A stretch of 64,000 nucleotides of DNA from Haloquadratum walsbyi J07HQW2 (GTDB taxonomy: Archaea > Halobacteriota > Halobacteria > Halobacteriales > Haloferacaceae): NCBI RefSeq assembly GCF_000415985.1, contig NZ_KE356561.1:1273395-1337394 (forward strand), written 5' to 3'. Of the stretch, positions 17,525 to 27,592 are shown in pieces (the stretch's first letter is position 1; the number at the start of each line of letters is the position of its first letter). The translations under genes were made by a program, and so were the position numbers. The notes beneath the pieces were generated by a model that ran no database searches, was not told the origin of the DNA, and saw nothing but the letters and a program-made list of their open reading frames with translations.

Positions 17525-19333
17525 GTGAGCTATGCATTTGCGGTTGTCGGATCAGGGCCGTCTGCTGCGATTAATGCTGCAAGCCAGGTAATCGTATCTG
17601 ATATGAATCCAGACCCTGATGCAGGTGGCTCAGAGTCAAACTCAAAGTCAAAATCAACATTCATTCGCACTGATTCACCGATAGATGCAGATGTAACTGT
17701 CGTTATAACGACAACCAATCAGGCAACGAATGATATAACGGCAGTAACTTCGGAAGCACTCACTGCTGGCTCACCTGTAGTTCTTGTTGAATTCGGTGGA
17801 ATGGGTGGATGTTCTATCGACGAGGTTGATGCTGCAATTACCGCGTTCCCTGTATGTGGACCCACTTTTGAGACATTGCAAACACGTGTTATAGCGGCGA
17901 GATCATCGAGCAATACAGAATTTACAGACCGAGTCATCATCACAGCAGGTTCACTCGCTGGTCAGCGAGCTGTTGCAATGTGCAATAGATCTGATGGCGA
18001 TAGTGACAGTGATGTCTCCGGAACCGTGCTCGAGATCTCGGGAACAACAGTCGGACCTGAACGAGATCTAATAGATATCCCGGAGGTAAGCACTCACAGT
18101 GGTGATGTAGTTGAGCAGTTCATTCCACAGCAGACAACCCGCAATGTAGATCTTGAAGTATCGCTTTCTCGTGCTGAGCGGGCTGTCGATGATCGACTCG
18201 GGATCATCACACAGGTTGGTGAGCGTGAGTCATTCCCTGCTCCATATTATATCGCACAAACAGCATCAACGAAGTCAATTAGTGATGTTCGTGCCGTTGA
18301 GTTTGCTGCTGGTGTTGATATCGACTGGAATGCTGCATATATGAAGGCACTCGGAGAAGCACTTGAGCGATACTGTGCAGGAGTCTACCGAACTGAGATG
18401 TTTATCACAGCATCCGAGCATGCACAGAATGGACCGGTCTCTCCTCAACAGTTCGTGCAACCAAAGGAAACGCCGACATACGATCCGAGCACGCCAATCT
18501 CATGGGTTCCCGGCGTAGATCTGTCAAATGATGAGCGTGTGACACTGCCGGCAACATTCGTCTACCATCCACCGCCAGATGAGCGATACCGTCCAGCAAT
18601 CACAACAGGTCTCGGACTTGGGAATGGAGGCGTTGAAGCTCTGCGTGCTGGGCTCTCTGAGGTCATCGAACGCGACGCAGCAATGCTCGCTTGGTATTCA
18701 ACGTTCGAACCAATTGAACTGACAGTTGATGATGAACAGTATCAGACACTCTGTCAGCGCGCTCAGGGAGTAGGACTCAATGTACAGACAATTTTACTCA
18801 CTCAAGATATTGATATTCCCGTGATTGCAACTGCGGTTTACCGTAATGATGGTGAGTGGCCACGGTTCGCTATTGGGTCAGCCGCAGGTCTTGACCCGTT
18901 TACAACCGCACAAGGGTCGCTTACAGAGGCGTTACAAAATTGGATGGAGTTGCGAGCAATGGGAGAAGATGATGCATCGGATGCTGCCGGGGCGATTGGT
19001 GAGTATGCAACATTCCCGGATCGTGCACGGGAGTTCATTATGAGCGAAAACACAATTTCAGCGGAAGATATAGCACCCTCACCAATACCAACCGGGGAAC
19101 ACGCAGTTCAGTCGCTCATTGACCGTGTGATTGAGGTTGATCTTGACGTGTATGCGACACGAATAACGACGCGCGATGTTTCGAAACTTGGGTTTGAAGT
19201 TGTCAGAGTGCTTATTCCAAGAGCACAACCTCTATTTCAACAGAATAGTTTCTTTGGTGAGCGTGCTAGGAATATACCACGCGAGTTTGGCTTCAATTCA
19301 AGGCTTGATCGATCGTTTCACCCATTCCCATGA
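17525..19333 (+). CDS. YcaO-domain ATP-dependent cyclodehydratase/thioamidation-type enzyme
   Basis: A 602-residue protein starting at GTG. Residues ~1-215 are a Rossmann-like partner domain (YAFAVVGSGPSAAINAA, VVLVEFGGMGGCSIDEVD, RVIITAGSLAGQRAVAMC), reminiscent of the E1-like/docking parts attached to TOMM YcaOs. The YcaO ATP-binding signatures follow: MKALGEALERYCAG, LRAGLSEVIERDAAMLAWYS, and TAQGSLTEALQNWMEL. The protein ends in RSFHPFP, resembling the proline-rich C-terminus important in peptide-modifying YcaOs. YcaO enzymes activate backbone amides with ATP; the substrate in haloarchaea is unknown. The TbsP-like gene lies immediately upstream. Confidence 0.88.
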   Translation: MSYAFAVVGSGPSAAINAASQVIVSDMNPDPDAGGSESNSKSKSTFIRTDSPIDADVTVVITTTNQATNDITAVTSEALTAGSPVVLVEFGGMGGCSIDEVDAAITAFPVCGPTFETLQTRVIAARSSSNTEFTDRVIITAGSLAGQRAVAMCNRSDGDSDSDVSGTVLEISGTTVGPERDLIDIPEVSTHSGDVVEQFIPQQTTRNVDLEVSLSRAERAVDDRLGIITQVGERESFPAPYYIAQTASTKSISDVRAVEFAAGVDIDWNAAYMKALGEALERYCAGVYRTEMFITASEHAQNGPVSPQQFVQPKETPTYDPSTPISWVPGVDLSNDERVTLPATFVYHPPPDERYRPAITTGLGLGNGGVEALRAGLSEVIERDAAMLAWYSTFEPIELTVDDEQYQTLCQRAQGVGLNVQTILLTQDIDIPVIATAVYRNDGEWPRFAIGSAAGLDPFTTAQGSLTEALQNWMELRAMGEDDASDAAGAIGEYATFPDRAREFIMSENTISAEDIAPSPIPTGEHAVQSLIDRVIEVDLDVYATRITTRDVSKLGFEVVRVLIPRAQPLFQQNSFFGERARNIPREFGFNSRLDRSFHPFP

Positions 19334-19563
19334 CAGTTGACCTGTATGAGTAGCTCATCATGACCGCGTACCATTACCAACAGTACTCGTGCAGCTAGTC
19401 ATATCCAGATTGGGGTAGTTGCCGGTATTACTGGCAAAGTGATCAGATCGGTATCACAGCTCGGGTATCAAGATAAGATTAAAAGATATCATATTAGATA
19501 ACAACGTAGCCACGATCATAGATTTAGAAATTTGATTTTATATTGCATCTATAACTCAAAATA

Positions 19564-20703
19564 TCAAACTCCGAATGTCGCTCGAAGCATATCACGCGTG
19601 CCTGGTCCTAATCCAACCGCCAAGACCGCAATAAGAAGTAACATTGTATACCGAGGACTCTCCTCGAATATCTCTGGTTCGAACACCCAGATGACGAATG
19701 TCGCTGCAAGGAGCTTTATAATGAGAAATGGCCATGTGTCACCGGTAATACTCAGAACTGATACCGGAAGTATCGATCCAGTGACGTCGACAACGAGTTG
19801 ATTAACGGGGTGTTTCGGGACAAGATTCGGTCCAGCGCCAATCGCGCGCATCCAATCAAGCCCAATTACATTTGCGACTCCATCGACGGCATGTCCCCAG
19901 ATGATAACTAATCCAATAAGTTCTGTACCACGGTTGATAGACGGTGCGAGTGTTTTGATTGCCCACCATGTGACTCCGGTTACGAGAGTTGCCCCAGTGA
20001 GTACACTGAGAAGCACCTGTGGGTAAAATTCAACGCTAGGAGCAGAGGTAACGACGAGTGAAATAAGATACCCAAGAGCAAGTGTGAGTACACCTATTCC
20101 AGTGATGAACAGAAGTCGGTCATATCGACCGACGATACCGCGACGTTCTGCCCAAACAGTGAGTCCGACAGCAGCGAGTGTGACTGCAAAAACGGTGAAA
20201 TAGATAATCGGGCTGATAACAAGTGTGTTGAGTGGATAACTAATGAGCGCGTCAGCGGACGGTATTGCATCGTTTGCATCTTCAATGACTCTGAGTGCCC
20301 CGCCAAAAAAGACGAATGGGGTAAGCGCGTAGAATAGTTGTCGATCAGATCCAATGTTGAGTTGCCGAAGGAGAAATACAATCCCGATTAGCGCGACAAG
20401 TAGGGTGATCATGTATCCAATTTCAGAAACGAGCGTATAACCAGGATAAGCAACAGGCTCAGCAGCGTTAGCACAGGTTACCGTACTAGTTAGGTATTGC
20501 ACTGTCGATCCAGGTCTAACCGCACAGACTGCAGAGTTGGCGTCTGCCTGAACCGGTCCCCAGAAATAATGCCAGAGAAAGCTATCATAAACTGCTTCTG
20601 GGGCAATGAGCGACCCAATAACAAGCACAGCAACTGTCGTTGATACGGTGCCGACCCACAGACGTTCTGGGGAAGTATCGAAGCGAGCAGCGACAGTAGA
20701 CAT
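19564..20703 (-). CDS. DUF63 family integral membrane protein
   Basis: A 379-residue polytopic protein with about nine hydrophobic helices. Characteristic stretches are [36 protein letters not shown] and [15 protein letters not shown], which match the archaeal DUF63 family as I remember it. The conserved acidic and aromatic residues in these loops suggest a channel or enzyme site in the membrane, but no activity is known. It is convergent with the YcaO gene and separated from it by about 230 bp without recognisable features. Confidence 0.82.
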   Translation of the reverse strand: MSTVAARFDTSPERLWVGTVSTTVAVLVIGSLIAPEAVYDSFLWHYFWGPVQADANSAVCAVRPGSTVQYLTSTVTCANAAEPVAYPGYTLVSEIGYMITLLVALIGIVFLLRQLNIGSDRQLFYALTPFVFFGGALRVIEDANDAIPSADALISYPLNTLVISPIIYFTVFAVTLAAVGLTVWAERRGIVGRYDRLLFITGIGVLTLALGYLISLVVTSAPSVEFYPQVLLSVLTGATLVTGVTWWAIKTLAPSINRGTELIGLVIIWGHAVDGVANVIGLDWMRAIGAGPNLVPKHPVNQLVVDVTGSILPVSVLSITGDTWPFLIIKLLAATFVIWVFEPEIFEESPRYTMLLLIAVLAVGLGPGTRDMLRATFGV

Positions 20704-21092
20704 ATATATATTGGCGATGGCATCACTGTTGAGAATTCCGGTCTAATTCAAAGCATGCGGCGACAGCTCTATTGATTACTCTATAATAATCGATCATTCA
20801 ATTGCGGGTGAATGAAGTATACGCATCATTAGGTGTCTACCAATCGTGCCGATGCAATAATTTCTAACGAACTATCAGATGATATCTGACAATATCATAT
20901 AAACAGGCAGTCTCCGAGCTGAAGATCAGACGAAAATTGACATATTTCCGCACACCTCCGAGTCTGTGTTTCAGTTCATAATATCTGCGTGATGACGCAT
21001 TATAATGCAGGCAGATATCTGTCATAATACTGAGTTAAATCGGGGGGTTATTCTAGATAAGGAGTAGTAAAGATCACAAATACCATATTGGT
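20704..21092. other. Intergenic region, nothing recognised
   Basis: About 390 bp, AT-rich, between two minus-strand genes. I see no ORF with haloarchaeal composition, no tRNA and no clear repeat. It presumably carries the DUF63 gene promoter near 20710-20760. Confidence 0.45.
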
Positions 21093-21902
21093 TCATTTTG
21101 TGGTTGCATCTGGATTACCGATAGACTGTGCTGCTGAAAGAGCCTCTGAGTGTATCACGCCATTTGAGGCAACAAGCCCAACGGAGTCGTGTCGGAAGGT
21201 GTCACCGTGAATATCTGTCACAGTACCACCGGCAGCACGAACCATCGCTACACCGGCAAGTGTATCCCAGGGGTTTGTCCGAAGATTTGTAATAACACCA
21301 TCAAGCGAACCATCAGCAACACTGGCGAGAGCAGCCTGTGCAGAACCGATTCGGCGAAGGTCACCGAAACGATCGACGACAGCTTGACATGCATTGCCAA
21401 ATTCATCGCGTGAATCGAAATCCCACCACATCGTTGGGGAGACAACGCCCGCCTCTGGGTCTGCTGTCTCCGAAACTGATACACGGGAACCGTTCCGATA
21501 TGTTGATTCGCCATCTGTCCAGTAATCATCGTTGAGTTCTGGAAGTGTGATGACCCCAGCAGTGGTAACACCATCGCACACGACAGCAACGACCGTTGCC
21601 CACGTTCGCGTTCCACGAACATAGTTATTTGTGCCATCAATCGGGTCGATAACCCATGCAGCACCATTTTCAGGAACCATTTTCAGTGCATCCCCTTCTT
21701 CGCCGACAATAGCATCGTCAGGGAATGTCGCACGGATCGACTCAATAACCGCTGTTTGAGCATCGCGATCGACTTGTGTTACTACATCTGTCTTGGCATC
21801 TTTTTTTTCAATAATAAGTTTAGTTCGGAAATTATCAGCAGCAACGTCTGCACCAGCACGCGCAGCATCACGTGCGACACTGATACGTTCAGCTATCGTC
21901 AT
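21093..21902 (-). CDS. Inositol monophosphatase family protein (IMPase/FBPase/SuhB type)
   Basis: A 269-residue Mg-dependent phosphatase. The metal-binding motifs are complete: FPDDAIVGEEGDALKM, WVIDPIDGTNNYVRG (the DPIDGT core) and the C-terminal NPWDTLAGVAMVRAAGG. An SAQAALASVADGSLDGVI segment precedes the last motif. Archaeal members hydrolyse inositol-1-phosphate and often fructose-1,6-bisphosphate, so a gluconeogenic FBPase role is possible; the sequence alone cannot decide. The start overlaps the end of the upstream uspA-type gene by 14 bp, indicating one transcript. Confidence 0.92.
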   Translation of the reverse strand: MTIAERISVARDAARAGADVAADNFRTKLIIEKKDAKTDVVTQVDRDAQTAVIESIRATFPDDAIVGEEGDALKMVPENGAAWVIDPIDGTNNYVRGTRTWATVVAVVCDGVTTAGVITLPELNDDYWTDGESTYRNGSRVSVSETADPEAGVVSPTMWWDFDSRDEFGNACQAVVDRFGDLRRIGSAQAALASVADGSLDGVITNLRTNPWDTLAGVAMVRAAGGTVTDIHGDTFRHDSVGLVASNGVIHSEALSAAQSIGNPDATTK

Positions 21903-22329
21903 CGTGTGTAAGGTTCGTTGTTAATACGGGGATATCTGCGCGGGCAACAATCGACTGTGAAACGCTACCGACGAGATTTTCCGTATAATCAGATCGACGG
22001 GTCCCCATTGTGATTAGGTCAATATCTGCTTCAGTAGCGTATGAGATAATCTCATCAGCTGGGTCGCCCTTACGAAGTGCAGTCGTTGTTGTGATGTCAG
22101 AGTCATGGAACAGACGAGTAGTCGTTTCAAGAGTAGCCTCGCCTTCGGTCTCAAGTTCAGCGATTACGTCGGCTTTCATGCCGTCCTGGAGGGTAAGGAA
22201 TGCTCGATCATCAACAACATATAGAATGTGTACTACTGCATCGCGGCGAGTAGCAATGTCAACCACATGATCGATGACCGTCTGCATCGCATCGGTCCCA
22301 TCTGTTGGTAATAAAATTCGATTGAACAT
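21889..22329 (-). CDS. Universal stress protein (UspA family)
   Basis: A 146-residue alpha/beta protein. It starts with MFNRILLPTDGTDAMQTVID, contains VVHILYVVDDRAFL, and closes with the ATP-type loop TMGTRRSDYTENLVGSVSQ followed by IVARADIPVLTT. The G-x2-G-x9-G(S/T) pattern of ATP-binding Usp proteins is only partly kept (GTRRSDYTENLVGS), so ATP binding is likely but not certain. It is the first gene of a two-gene unit with the IMPase-family gene. Confidence 0.92.
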   Translation of the reverse strand: MFNRILLPTDGTDAMQTVIDHVVDIATRRDAVVHILYVVDDRAFLTLQDGMKADVIAELETEGEATLETTTRLFHDSDITTTTALRKGDPADEIISYATEADIDLITMGTRRSDYTENLVGSVSQSIVARADIPVLTTNLTHDDDS

Positions 22330-22760
22330 ATAGTCTCATATATCGAGTATATCCCCTCGGTTCTATATCCTGCTTTCTTCTCCCGCGATATACTGATTAT
22401 TATCCAACTGAGTGTAAATCTGCAGACATTACAAACAGCAATAGGTATGTTTAAATCGTGATAATATATTTACTCTTGATGATTATATCGCGCGTGACAT
22501 TATTGAGTGCATCGAGACGAGCGCTATTATTACAATCTAGATGAGAGTACACGATCATCGTGAGGGATCGTCGATTTCGCGGATGAGCTTGTATCATATT
22601 GAGCGTGCAACGGTAATCCGGATTGAATTTGATCATAGTTGACATCAATGATATAGTATAATTGTTCAATCAATCTATCAATACTAGTGGGTATGATTCT
22701 TCAATAAGAATCACCATCCACGAGCGAATGATTTTCTTACTGGATAACGGACAGCTAACA
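22330..22760. other. AT-rich divergent intergenic region
   Basis: About 430 bp between the uspA-type gene and the MTH1187 gene. The short ORFs here have random composition. I looked for a TPP-riboswitch core because the next gene is thiamine-related and saw none. Confidence 0.45.
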
Positions 22761-23117
22761 ATGAGTGTGATTGCACTGTTGAGCGTTGCACCAGTTATCG
22801 AAGAGAGTATGGCAAGTCATGTTGCGGATGCCGTGGCAGCACTTGATGAGTTCCCAGTTAGTTATGAGACAAATCCAATGGGGACAGTTATTGAAGCAGA
22901 TGATACGGAGACACTGTTTGCTGCTGCACAGGCTGCTCATGATGCTGTCGACGCAGATCGTGTGAGTACCGTTTTGAAAATTGACGACAAGCGGGCACGC
23001 GAGACGACTGCTCAGGAGAAGGTTGATGCTGTCGAAGAGAATCTCGGTCGACCTGCTCAAAGTGGTATTACATCGCCAACCGAAGAATCGAAGACAAAAG
23101 CAGAGACAAATGATTAG
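22761..23117 (+). CDS. MTH1187/YkoF-type thiamine-binding protein
   Basis: A 118-residue ferredoxin-like-fold protein of the MTH1187 family, members of which form dimers or tetramers and bind thiamine-like ligands. The typical pattern is seen: VIALLSVAPVIEESMASHVA, FPVSYETNPMGTVIEADD, and KIDDKRARETTAQEKVDAVE. The ATG at 22761 places the N-terminus at MSVIALLSV as in the family; the longer form from 22662 adds 33 unrelated residues. A short acidic tail rich in Thr/Lys/Glu follows. mch lies downstream after about 230 bp on the same strand. Confidence 0.85.
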   Translation: MSVIALLSVAPVIEESMASHVADAVAALDEFPVSYETNPMGTVIEADDTETLFAAAQAAHDAVDADRVSTVLKIDDKRARETTAQEKVDAVEENLGRPAQSGITSPTEESKTKAETND

Positions 23118-23317
23118 TGAGTGATTCCTCTAATTTTGTTCTCGGGTATAATAAAAACGTTCATAAAGCTGGATGTAGAGCCGAGGCAGAAGTTAGAAAT
23201 TTTAGATTTGACATCCAGATATTGTATCATATTTGTATGTCATATTGCGTATATTAGATATGTCTGCGCAAATAATAAAAATAACAAAATGATTACCTCT
23301 GACGCTTGAGCGAACCC

Positions 23318-23324
23318 CTTTATC
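23318..23324 (+). promoter_or_regulatory. TATA-like box of mch, suggesting a leaderless transcript
   Basis: CTTTATC lies about 25 bp upstream of the mch ATG (23346), preceded by a C-rich run (CGAACCCC). This spacing would place transcription initiation at or near the start codon, a common arrangement in haloarchaea. Confidence 0.4.
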
Positions 23325-23345
23325 TAGTGCCCCGCAATGTTGAGT

Positions 23346-24284
23346 ATGGACTCAATCAACCGGATGGCGGTTGAGCTTGTTGACGAAGCGATTGATTTTG
23401 CTGAGGAACTCCGAATCACTCCACAGGAATTAGATTCCGGTGCGAGAGTACTTGATTTTGGTGTAAACGCAGAAGGTGGTGTTGAGGCCGGATTATTGCT
23501 CGCTGAGATCCAGACTGCCGGGTTGGCGACGATACAGACGCGGATGGATGATGTTGCAGGCGTACAGACGCCGCATGTTGAAGTTCAAACAGACCATCCG
23601 GCAGTAGCATTATTATGCTCACAAAAGGCAGGATGGGAGCTTGAATTCGATGACCCAGTGTTCGAAGGGCTTGGAGCAGGACCAGCTCGTGCACTTGTCG
23701 CCGAAGAAGATGAATTTCGCACTTTAGAGTACTTTGATGAGTTTGAGTTGGCTGTGCTTAGTATTGAAAGCATTTCACTCCCGTCTAAGACTGTCATTGA
23801 CCATGTTGCCCAGAAGGCAGATGTAAATCCGGGTGGAGTTATGCTCCCAACATATGCCACTGGATCCATCGTCGGTAGTGTCACAGCCGCAGCACGGGCT
23901 GCAGAGCTTGCATTATTCCGATTATTTGAGCTTGGATACGATGTCCGAAACGTTCATTCAGCCTATGGGTCAGCACCAATCGCACCAATCAGTCATAATG
24001 AAAGCGTTGCAATGGGGCGAACAAACGATGCATTAGCATATGGAGGTACCGTGCATCTCACCGTCACAACGGATGATCCTGTGCTTGAACAGCTTCCTTC
24101 GACTGCTCATAATAAATATGGGACACCGTTTCAAGAAATCTTCGCCGAGGCAGATTGGGATTTCTATGACGTTCCGGAAAGCGTCTTTGCGCCTGCACAA
24201 GTGACGGTTGATGTAATTGACGGTCCAACGCATGTTCTTGGTGACACAAATGAGGAACTTGTTGCTGAATCATTTGATTATTGA
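23346..24284 (+). CDS. mch: Methenyltetrahydromethanopterin cyclohydrolase
   Basis: A 312-residue enzyme of the Mch family, which interconverts methenyl- and formyl-tetrahydropterin. The reading MDSINRMAVELVDEAIDFAE, followed by LDFGVNAEGGVEAGLLLAEI, CSQKAGWELEF, GLGAGPARALV, GSIVGSVTAAARAAELALFR and YGSAPIAPISHNESVAMGRT, is characteristic. Haloarchaea lack methanogenesis, so the enzyme probably works on folate-type or related one-carbon carriers beside FolD. I chose the ATG at 23346 over 23337 because the family N-terminus is MDSINRMA. Confidence 0.95.
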   Translation: MDSINRMAVELVDEAIDFAEELRITPQELDSGARVLDFGVNAEGGVEAGLLLAEIQTAGLATIQTRMDDVAGVQTPHVEVQTDHPAVALLCSQKAGWELEFDDPVFEGLGAGPARALVAEEDEFRTLEYFDEFELAVLSIESISLPSKTVIDHVAQKADVNPGGVMLPTYATGSIVGSVTAAARAAELALFRLFELGYDVRNVHSAYGSAPIAPISHNESVAMGRTNDALAYGGTVHLTVTTDDPVLEQLPSTAHNKYGTPFQEIFAEADWDFYDVPESVFAPAQVTVDVIDGPTHVLGDTNEELVAESFDY

Positions 24285-24439
24285 TCATACTCTCCGTGAT
24301 CCTATCATTTAGATTACGTATTTATTTCATTAGTTCGGTGAATGTCATATTAGTCACAAAGTTGTTGACATCTGTACTGCTGTAGCGTACATAATAACCG
24401 ACATCAGGTTCACAAAACCCGCTGAAGCTAAAATTAATA

Positions 24440-25786
24440 TCAGGCTGCTGGTGTTGCTGGATCATCATCGGTGTCTCCATCAGTCTCAGTGGATGAGTCA
24501 TCCGTGTTAAGAAGACCATCATCAGCATCATTATTGCCGTGCTGCTCACGGAGTCGGCGGATACGCGTCGGAATCGGTGGGTGAGTCATATGGAATGCGG
24601 CGTATGCTGGATGTGGAAATGGATTCTGTAAATTTTCACCAGCAAGCGTTTGAAGCGCCTGTGTCATGGCTCTTGATCCACCCATGGTCTCAGCTGCAAA
24701 ATCATCGGCTTCGCGTTCATGCGACAGTGAAAGCCGGTTTGTCACAGGTGAAAGTAATCCAAGAGCTGGTCCGGCGTATAATAGCCCAATCGCTAATGCA
24801 GCGTACGTCACTGATGGGAGATTAAATGCAGTGTATACCCACCCAGAACTAGTAATCCACCACAGGAAAGCAAAGACTACTCCCATTTGGACTGCAGACA
24901 CAGCGAGTTGCTTCCAGATGTGTGCTCTCTTCCAGTGCGCAAGCTCGTGTGCAAGGACCGCCTGAATTGAGTCAGTATTCATCTGTTCAATAAGAGTGTC
25001 AAACAATACGACTCGTTTCGCACGACCAAATCCAATAAAGTACGCGTTTGAATGCGAGGAGCGACGACTTGCATCCATTTCGTATATTTGTTCACAATCA
25101 AATCCAGCTCGCTCAAATACATCTTCGACTGCATCGTGAAGCGCTCCAGACTCGATCGGCTCAAAATCGTTGAACAGTGGTGCGATTACTCGTGGGTAAA
25201 TAACCATTGTTGCGAGTGATACGCCAATTACAACGAGCCACCCAAGAACGGGCCATAACGATGGGACAGCCTGTATAACCCAAAGGACCACCCCCCCGAT
25301 TAGGGTCGTTGCAATGAGTCCAATGACAAGACCGATAATCCAATCACGGAGCCATAACATTATTGACTGATTATTGAATCCAAATCGATCTTCAATAACA
25401 AATGTCTTGTATATATCAAATGGTGCATTGAACAAACGCGACGCAAAAACAGCACCGGCAATGAGTAGTATACCCTGTACCGATGGACCAAATCCAGTTT
25501 TTGTGAGTGTTTGTACCAGACCAGCGTAGGCACCGGTCAATACAACGCCTAGCACAGTTGCGAGTCCAACCCATGATTGAATCCGTGAGAGAATTGTTGT
25601 TGAGCGTTGATATGAAAGTATTCGCTCGGGGTCTGAAATATTGAGTCCCTCACGGATCCACGTGTCTGCATCGCGAACAGCCGTGGTCCCATAGCTGATA
25701 TTAATTGCATCAAGTGCTGAATACAACACCTGTACACCAACGAGTAGGACAGTAAGTCCAATGACTGGGGTTGATATCGAAAGCAT
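24440..25786 (-). CDS. M48-family membrane zinc metalloprotease (Ste24/HtpX-like)
   Basis: About 448 residues with N-terminal and central membrane helices. The catalytic motif AVLAHELAHWKRAH lies about two thirds along (HExxH plus a downstream acidic ligand in SLSHEREADDFAAETMGG). The conserved ANAYFIGFG-like loop is present as HSNAYFIGFGRAKRVVLFDT, and the C-terminus has HMTHPPIPTRIRRL. The long multi-helix N-terminus resembles CAAX protease Ste24 more than short HtpX. It should degrade membrane or lipidated proteins. The Met at 25786 (MLSISTPVIGLTVLLVG) gives a direct first helix. The C-terminus is an acidic Asp/Thr tail. Confidence 0.92.
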   Translation of the reverse strand: MLSISTPVIGLTVLLVGVQVLYSALDAINISYGTTAVRDADTWIREGLNISDPERILSYQRSTTILSRIQSWVGLATVLGVVLTGAYAGLVQTLTKTGFGPSVQGILLIAGAVFASRLFNAPFDIYKTFVIEDRFGFNNQSIMLWLRDWIIGLVIGLIATTLIGGVVLWVIQAVPSLWPVLGWLVVIGVSLATMVIYPRVIAPLFNDFEPIESGALHDAVEDVFERAGFDCEQIYEMDASRRSSHSNAYFIGFGRAKRVVLFDTLIEQMNTDSIQAVLAHELAHWKRAHIWKQLAVSAVQMGVVFAFLWWITSSGWVYTAFNLPSVTYAALAIGLLYAGPALGLLSPVTNRLSLSHEREADDFAAETMGGSRAMTQALQTLAGENLQNPFPHPAYAAFHMTHPPIPTRIRRLREQHGNNDADDGLLNTDDSSTETDGDTDDDPATPAA

Positions 25787-25960
25787 ATCTAAATCATTGG
25801 GAGCCGACAGTTTCAATCTCTCGGGAGGAACACATGTTATGACTGTGACGTACTCTGAATTTTGAGATAGAATAAACACCGCGAGTCATGACTGTTGATA
25901 TCAAACATTACAGGTATAAATATCAATCAAGAGGAAACATTATAACAAGCGGTCTGAACG

Positions 25961-27592
25961 CTATGAGTCCGATGTGTCAATAGAGGTAGTAATGTCAACA
26001 ACCGTTCCGACACCTTTCGACTGCCCTTCACGGAACACAAATCGTTGTCCTTCTTCAACAAGATACGGGCGGAATTTGAACTCAACAGTCGCAATGCCGG
26101 TGTCACCAGGAAGGAGTTGTCCATCGTCTGGGTGGAAAATGACAGCCTCACTCGCTGTTTGGAGATGAACAACTGGCTCATATCCATCTCGGATTCGCGT
26201 CGGGTGGTTTAAAACCATTATTTCAGCCTCAAATGATCGAACAGGAATCGGGTCATTCTCTGCTGGGAGAAGTGCCATACCGCGCTCAATTTCTTCTTCA
26301 TCGACGCCTTTCAGGGCGATGCCAACAATTCTTCCTGCTTCCGCGCGGTCAACGCGATGATAGTGCATTTCGATTGAACGAACCTCAACATCGCGGAATG
26401 AGCCATCTGGCATTGGACCAAGTTGTAACTCATCACCAGCTTCAACACAACCGGATTCGACTGTTCCTGAGGCGACAGCACCAACACCGGTCACTGAGTA
26501 CGTTCGGTCAACGTACATCCGGAAGTCGTCTCGATCATGGTTGGTCGTCTTCGGGAGCGACTCAAACATCGAATCAAGGTCATCAAGTCCAGTCATCGAC
26601 ACTGCACTCGTTCGAAGAATCGGGACCACTGAGTCACTCAGTTCATTGACAGCCGCAGCGACTCCATGTCGCTCAATTAAAAATGGCGTTCGACCGACAT
26701 CGCGAAGTAATCGTTCAACGGCGCGTTCAACCTCAGCAACACGCTCATTATCGACCATGTCAACTTTTGTGATCGCAACAACCGTCGGAAGTTCCATTGC
26801 GAGTAAAATACCAAGATGTTCACGTGTTGTTTTTGTGGGACCATCATCAGCGGCGACAACGAGAAGACCATAATCAAGTCGTTGACCAACAAGTCCACGA
26901 ATAGTTGTTCGGAGCCACGGCTCATGACCTACTGTATCAACGAATGAAACAAGACGATCAGACTCTTCGACGACCCGGGCTCGGTCTGATTTTCGATGTG
27001 GATTATCCATATGGACGGTCTCGGTGCTGGTGAATCCATACACAGCATATGAGAGGTCAGCCGAAAGACCGCGTTCGACCTCGTGAGGTTGAACATCAAG
27101 AAATCCACGGGTCTGTCCTTGCCCGTCATCCGCAGTCCCGGTAACAAGTGAGCCTACAAGAGTCGACTTTCCATGATCAACATGACCGGCTGTCCCGACG
27201 ACGATGTGATCATCATCGACATTGAGCATCGACCCTTCAGTAATGGTTGCAACCCCGACACGACCACGCTCTATCTCAGTGCCAACGCCCCAAGTCTCAA
27301 CATCTTCAATATGCGCTCCAGCCTCTTCAGCAAGCACAGAAAGAACATCCATAGACTCTGAGAACGCATCTGCAGAAATACCGGCAATGCCACCATCGTC
27401 GGTTACACCGATAACATACATTGCAGTGCCATCACCTGAGAGTACTCGGTGACGTAGTTGCGCTGCAAGGCTTTCGAGTCGCCCGTCTGCGAGGTGCACC
27501 TCACGGGAGAGTCGTTCTTTAAATTCAACGTTGCCCCCCTCCTCCTCGCCGCGATCAAGAGCCGCCTCAAGAGCGGCTCGATCAGCGCTCAT
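25961..27592 (-). CDS. GTPBP1-type translational GTPase (EF-Tu-like)
   Basis: A 543-residue protein. The G domain is complete: P-loop VGTAGHVDHGKSTLVGSL, switch region ending in FVDTVGHEPWLRTTIRG, VAITKVDMVD (G4) and a later SAVSMTGLD (G5). EF-Tu-like domains 2 and 3 follow (YSVTGVGAVASGTVESGCVE and GIATVEFKFRPYLVEEGQRF). The first ~115 residues (GGNVEFKERLSREVHLADG, AMYVIGVTDDGGIAGI) resemble a Schlafen/AlbA-like module, as in other archaeal GTPBP1 relatives. Eukaryotic GTPBP1 acts in ribosome rescue and mRNA decay; the archaeal role is open. Confidence 0.92.
   Translation of the reverse strand: MSADRAALEAALDRGEEEGGNVEFKERLSREVHLADGRLESLAAQLRHRVLSGDGTAMYVIGVTDDGGIAGISADAFSESMDVLSVLAEEAGAHIEDVETWGVGTEIERGRVGVATITEGSMLNVDDDHIVVGTAGHVDHGKSTLVGSLVTGTADDGQGQTRGFLDVQPHEVERGLSADLSYAVYGFTSTETVHMDNPHRKSDRARVVEESDRLVSFVDTVGHEPWLRTTIRGLVGQRLDYGLLVVAADDGPTKTTREHLGILLAMELPTVVAITKVDMVDNERVAEVERAVERLLRDVGRTPFLIERHGVAAAVNELSDSVVPILRTSAVSMTGLDDLDSMFESLPKTTNHDRDDFRMYVDRTYSVTGVGAVASGTVESGCVEAGDELQLGPMPDGSFRDVEVRSIEMHYHRVDRAEAGRIVGIALKGVDEEEIERGMALLPAENDPIPVRSFEAEIMVLNHPTRIRDGYEPVVHLQTASEAVIFHPDDGQLLPGDTGIATVEFKFRPYLVEEGQRFVFREGQSKGVGTVVDITTSIDTSDS

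Noticed and set aside
19361..19399. Tiny 12-codon ORF just after the YcaO gene as a possible precursor peptide
   Set aside because: Too short, with no leader sequence or repeated core and no evidence of translation beyond a chance ATG-stop pair.
22330..22760. Possible TPP riboswitch ahead of the thiamine-binding protein gene
   Set aside because: No CTGAGA/ACCTGA-type core elements were found on either strand in the gap.
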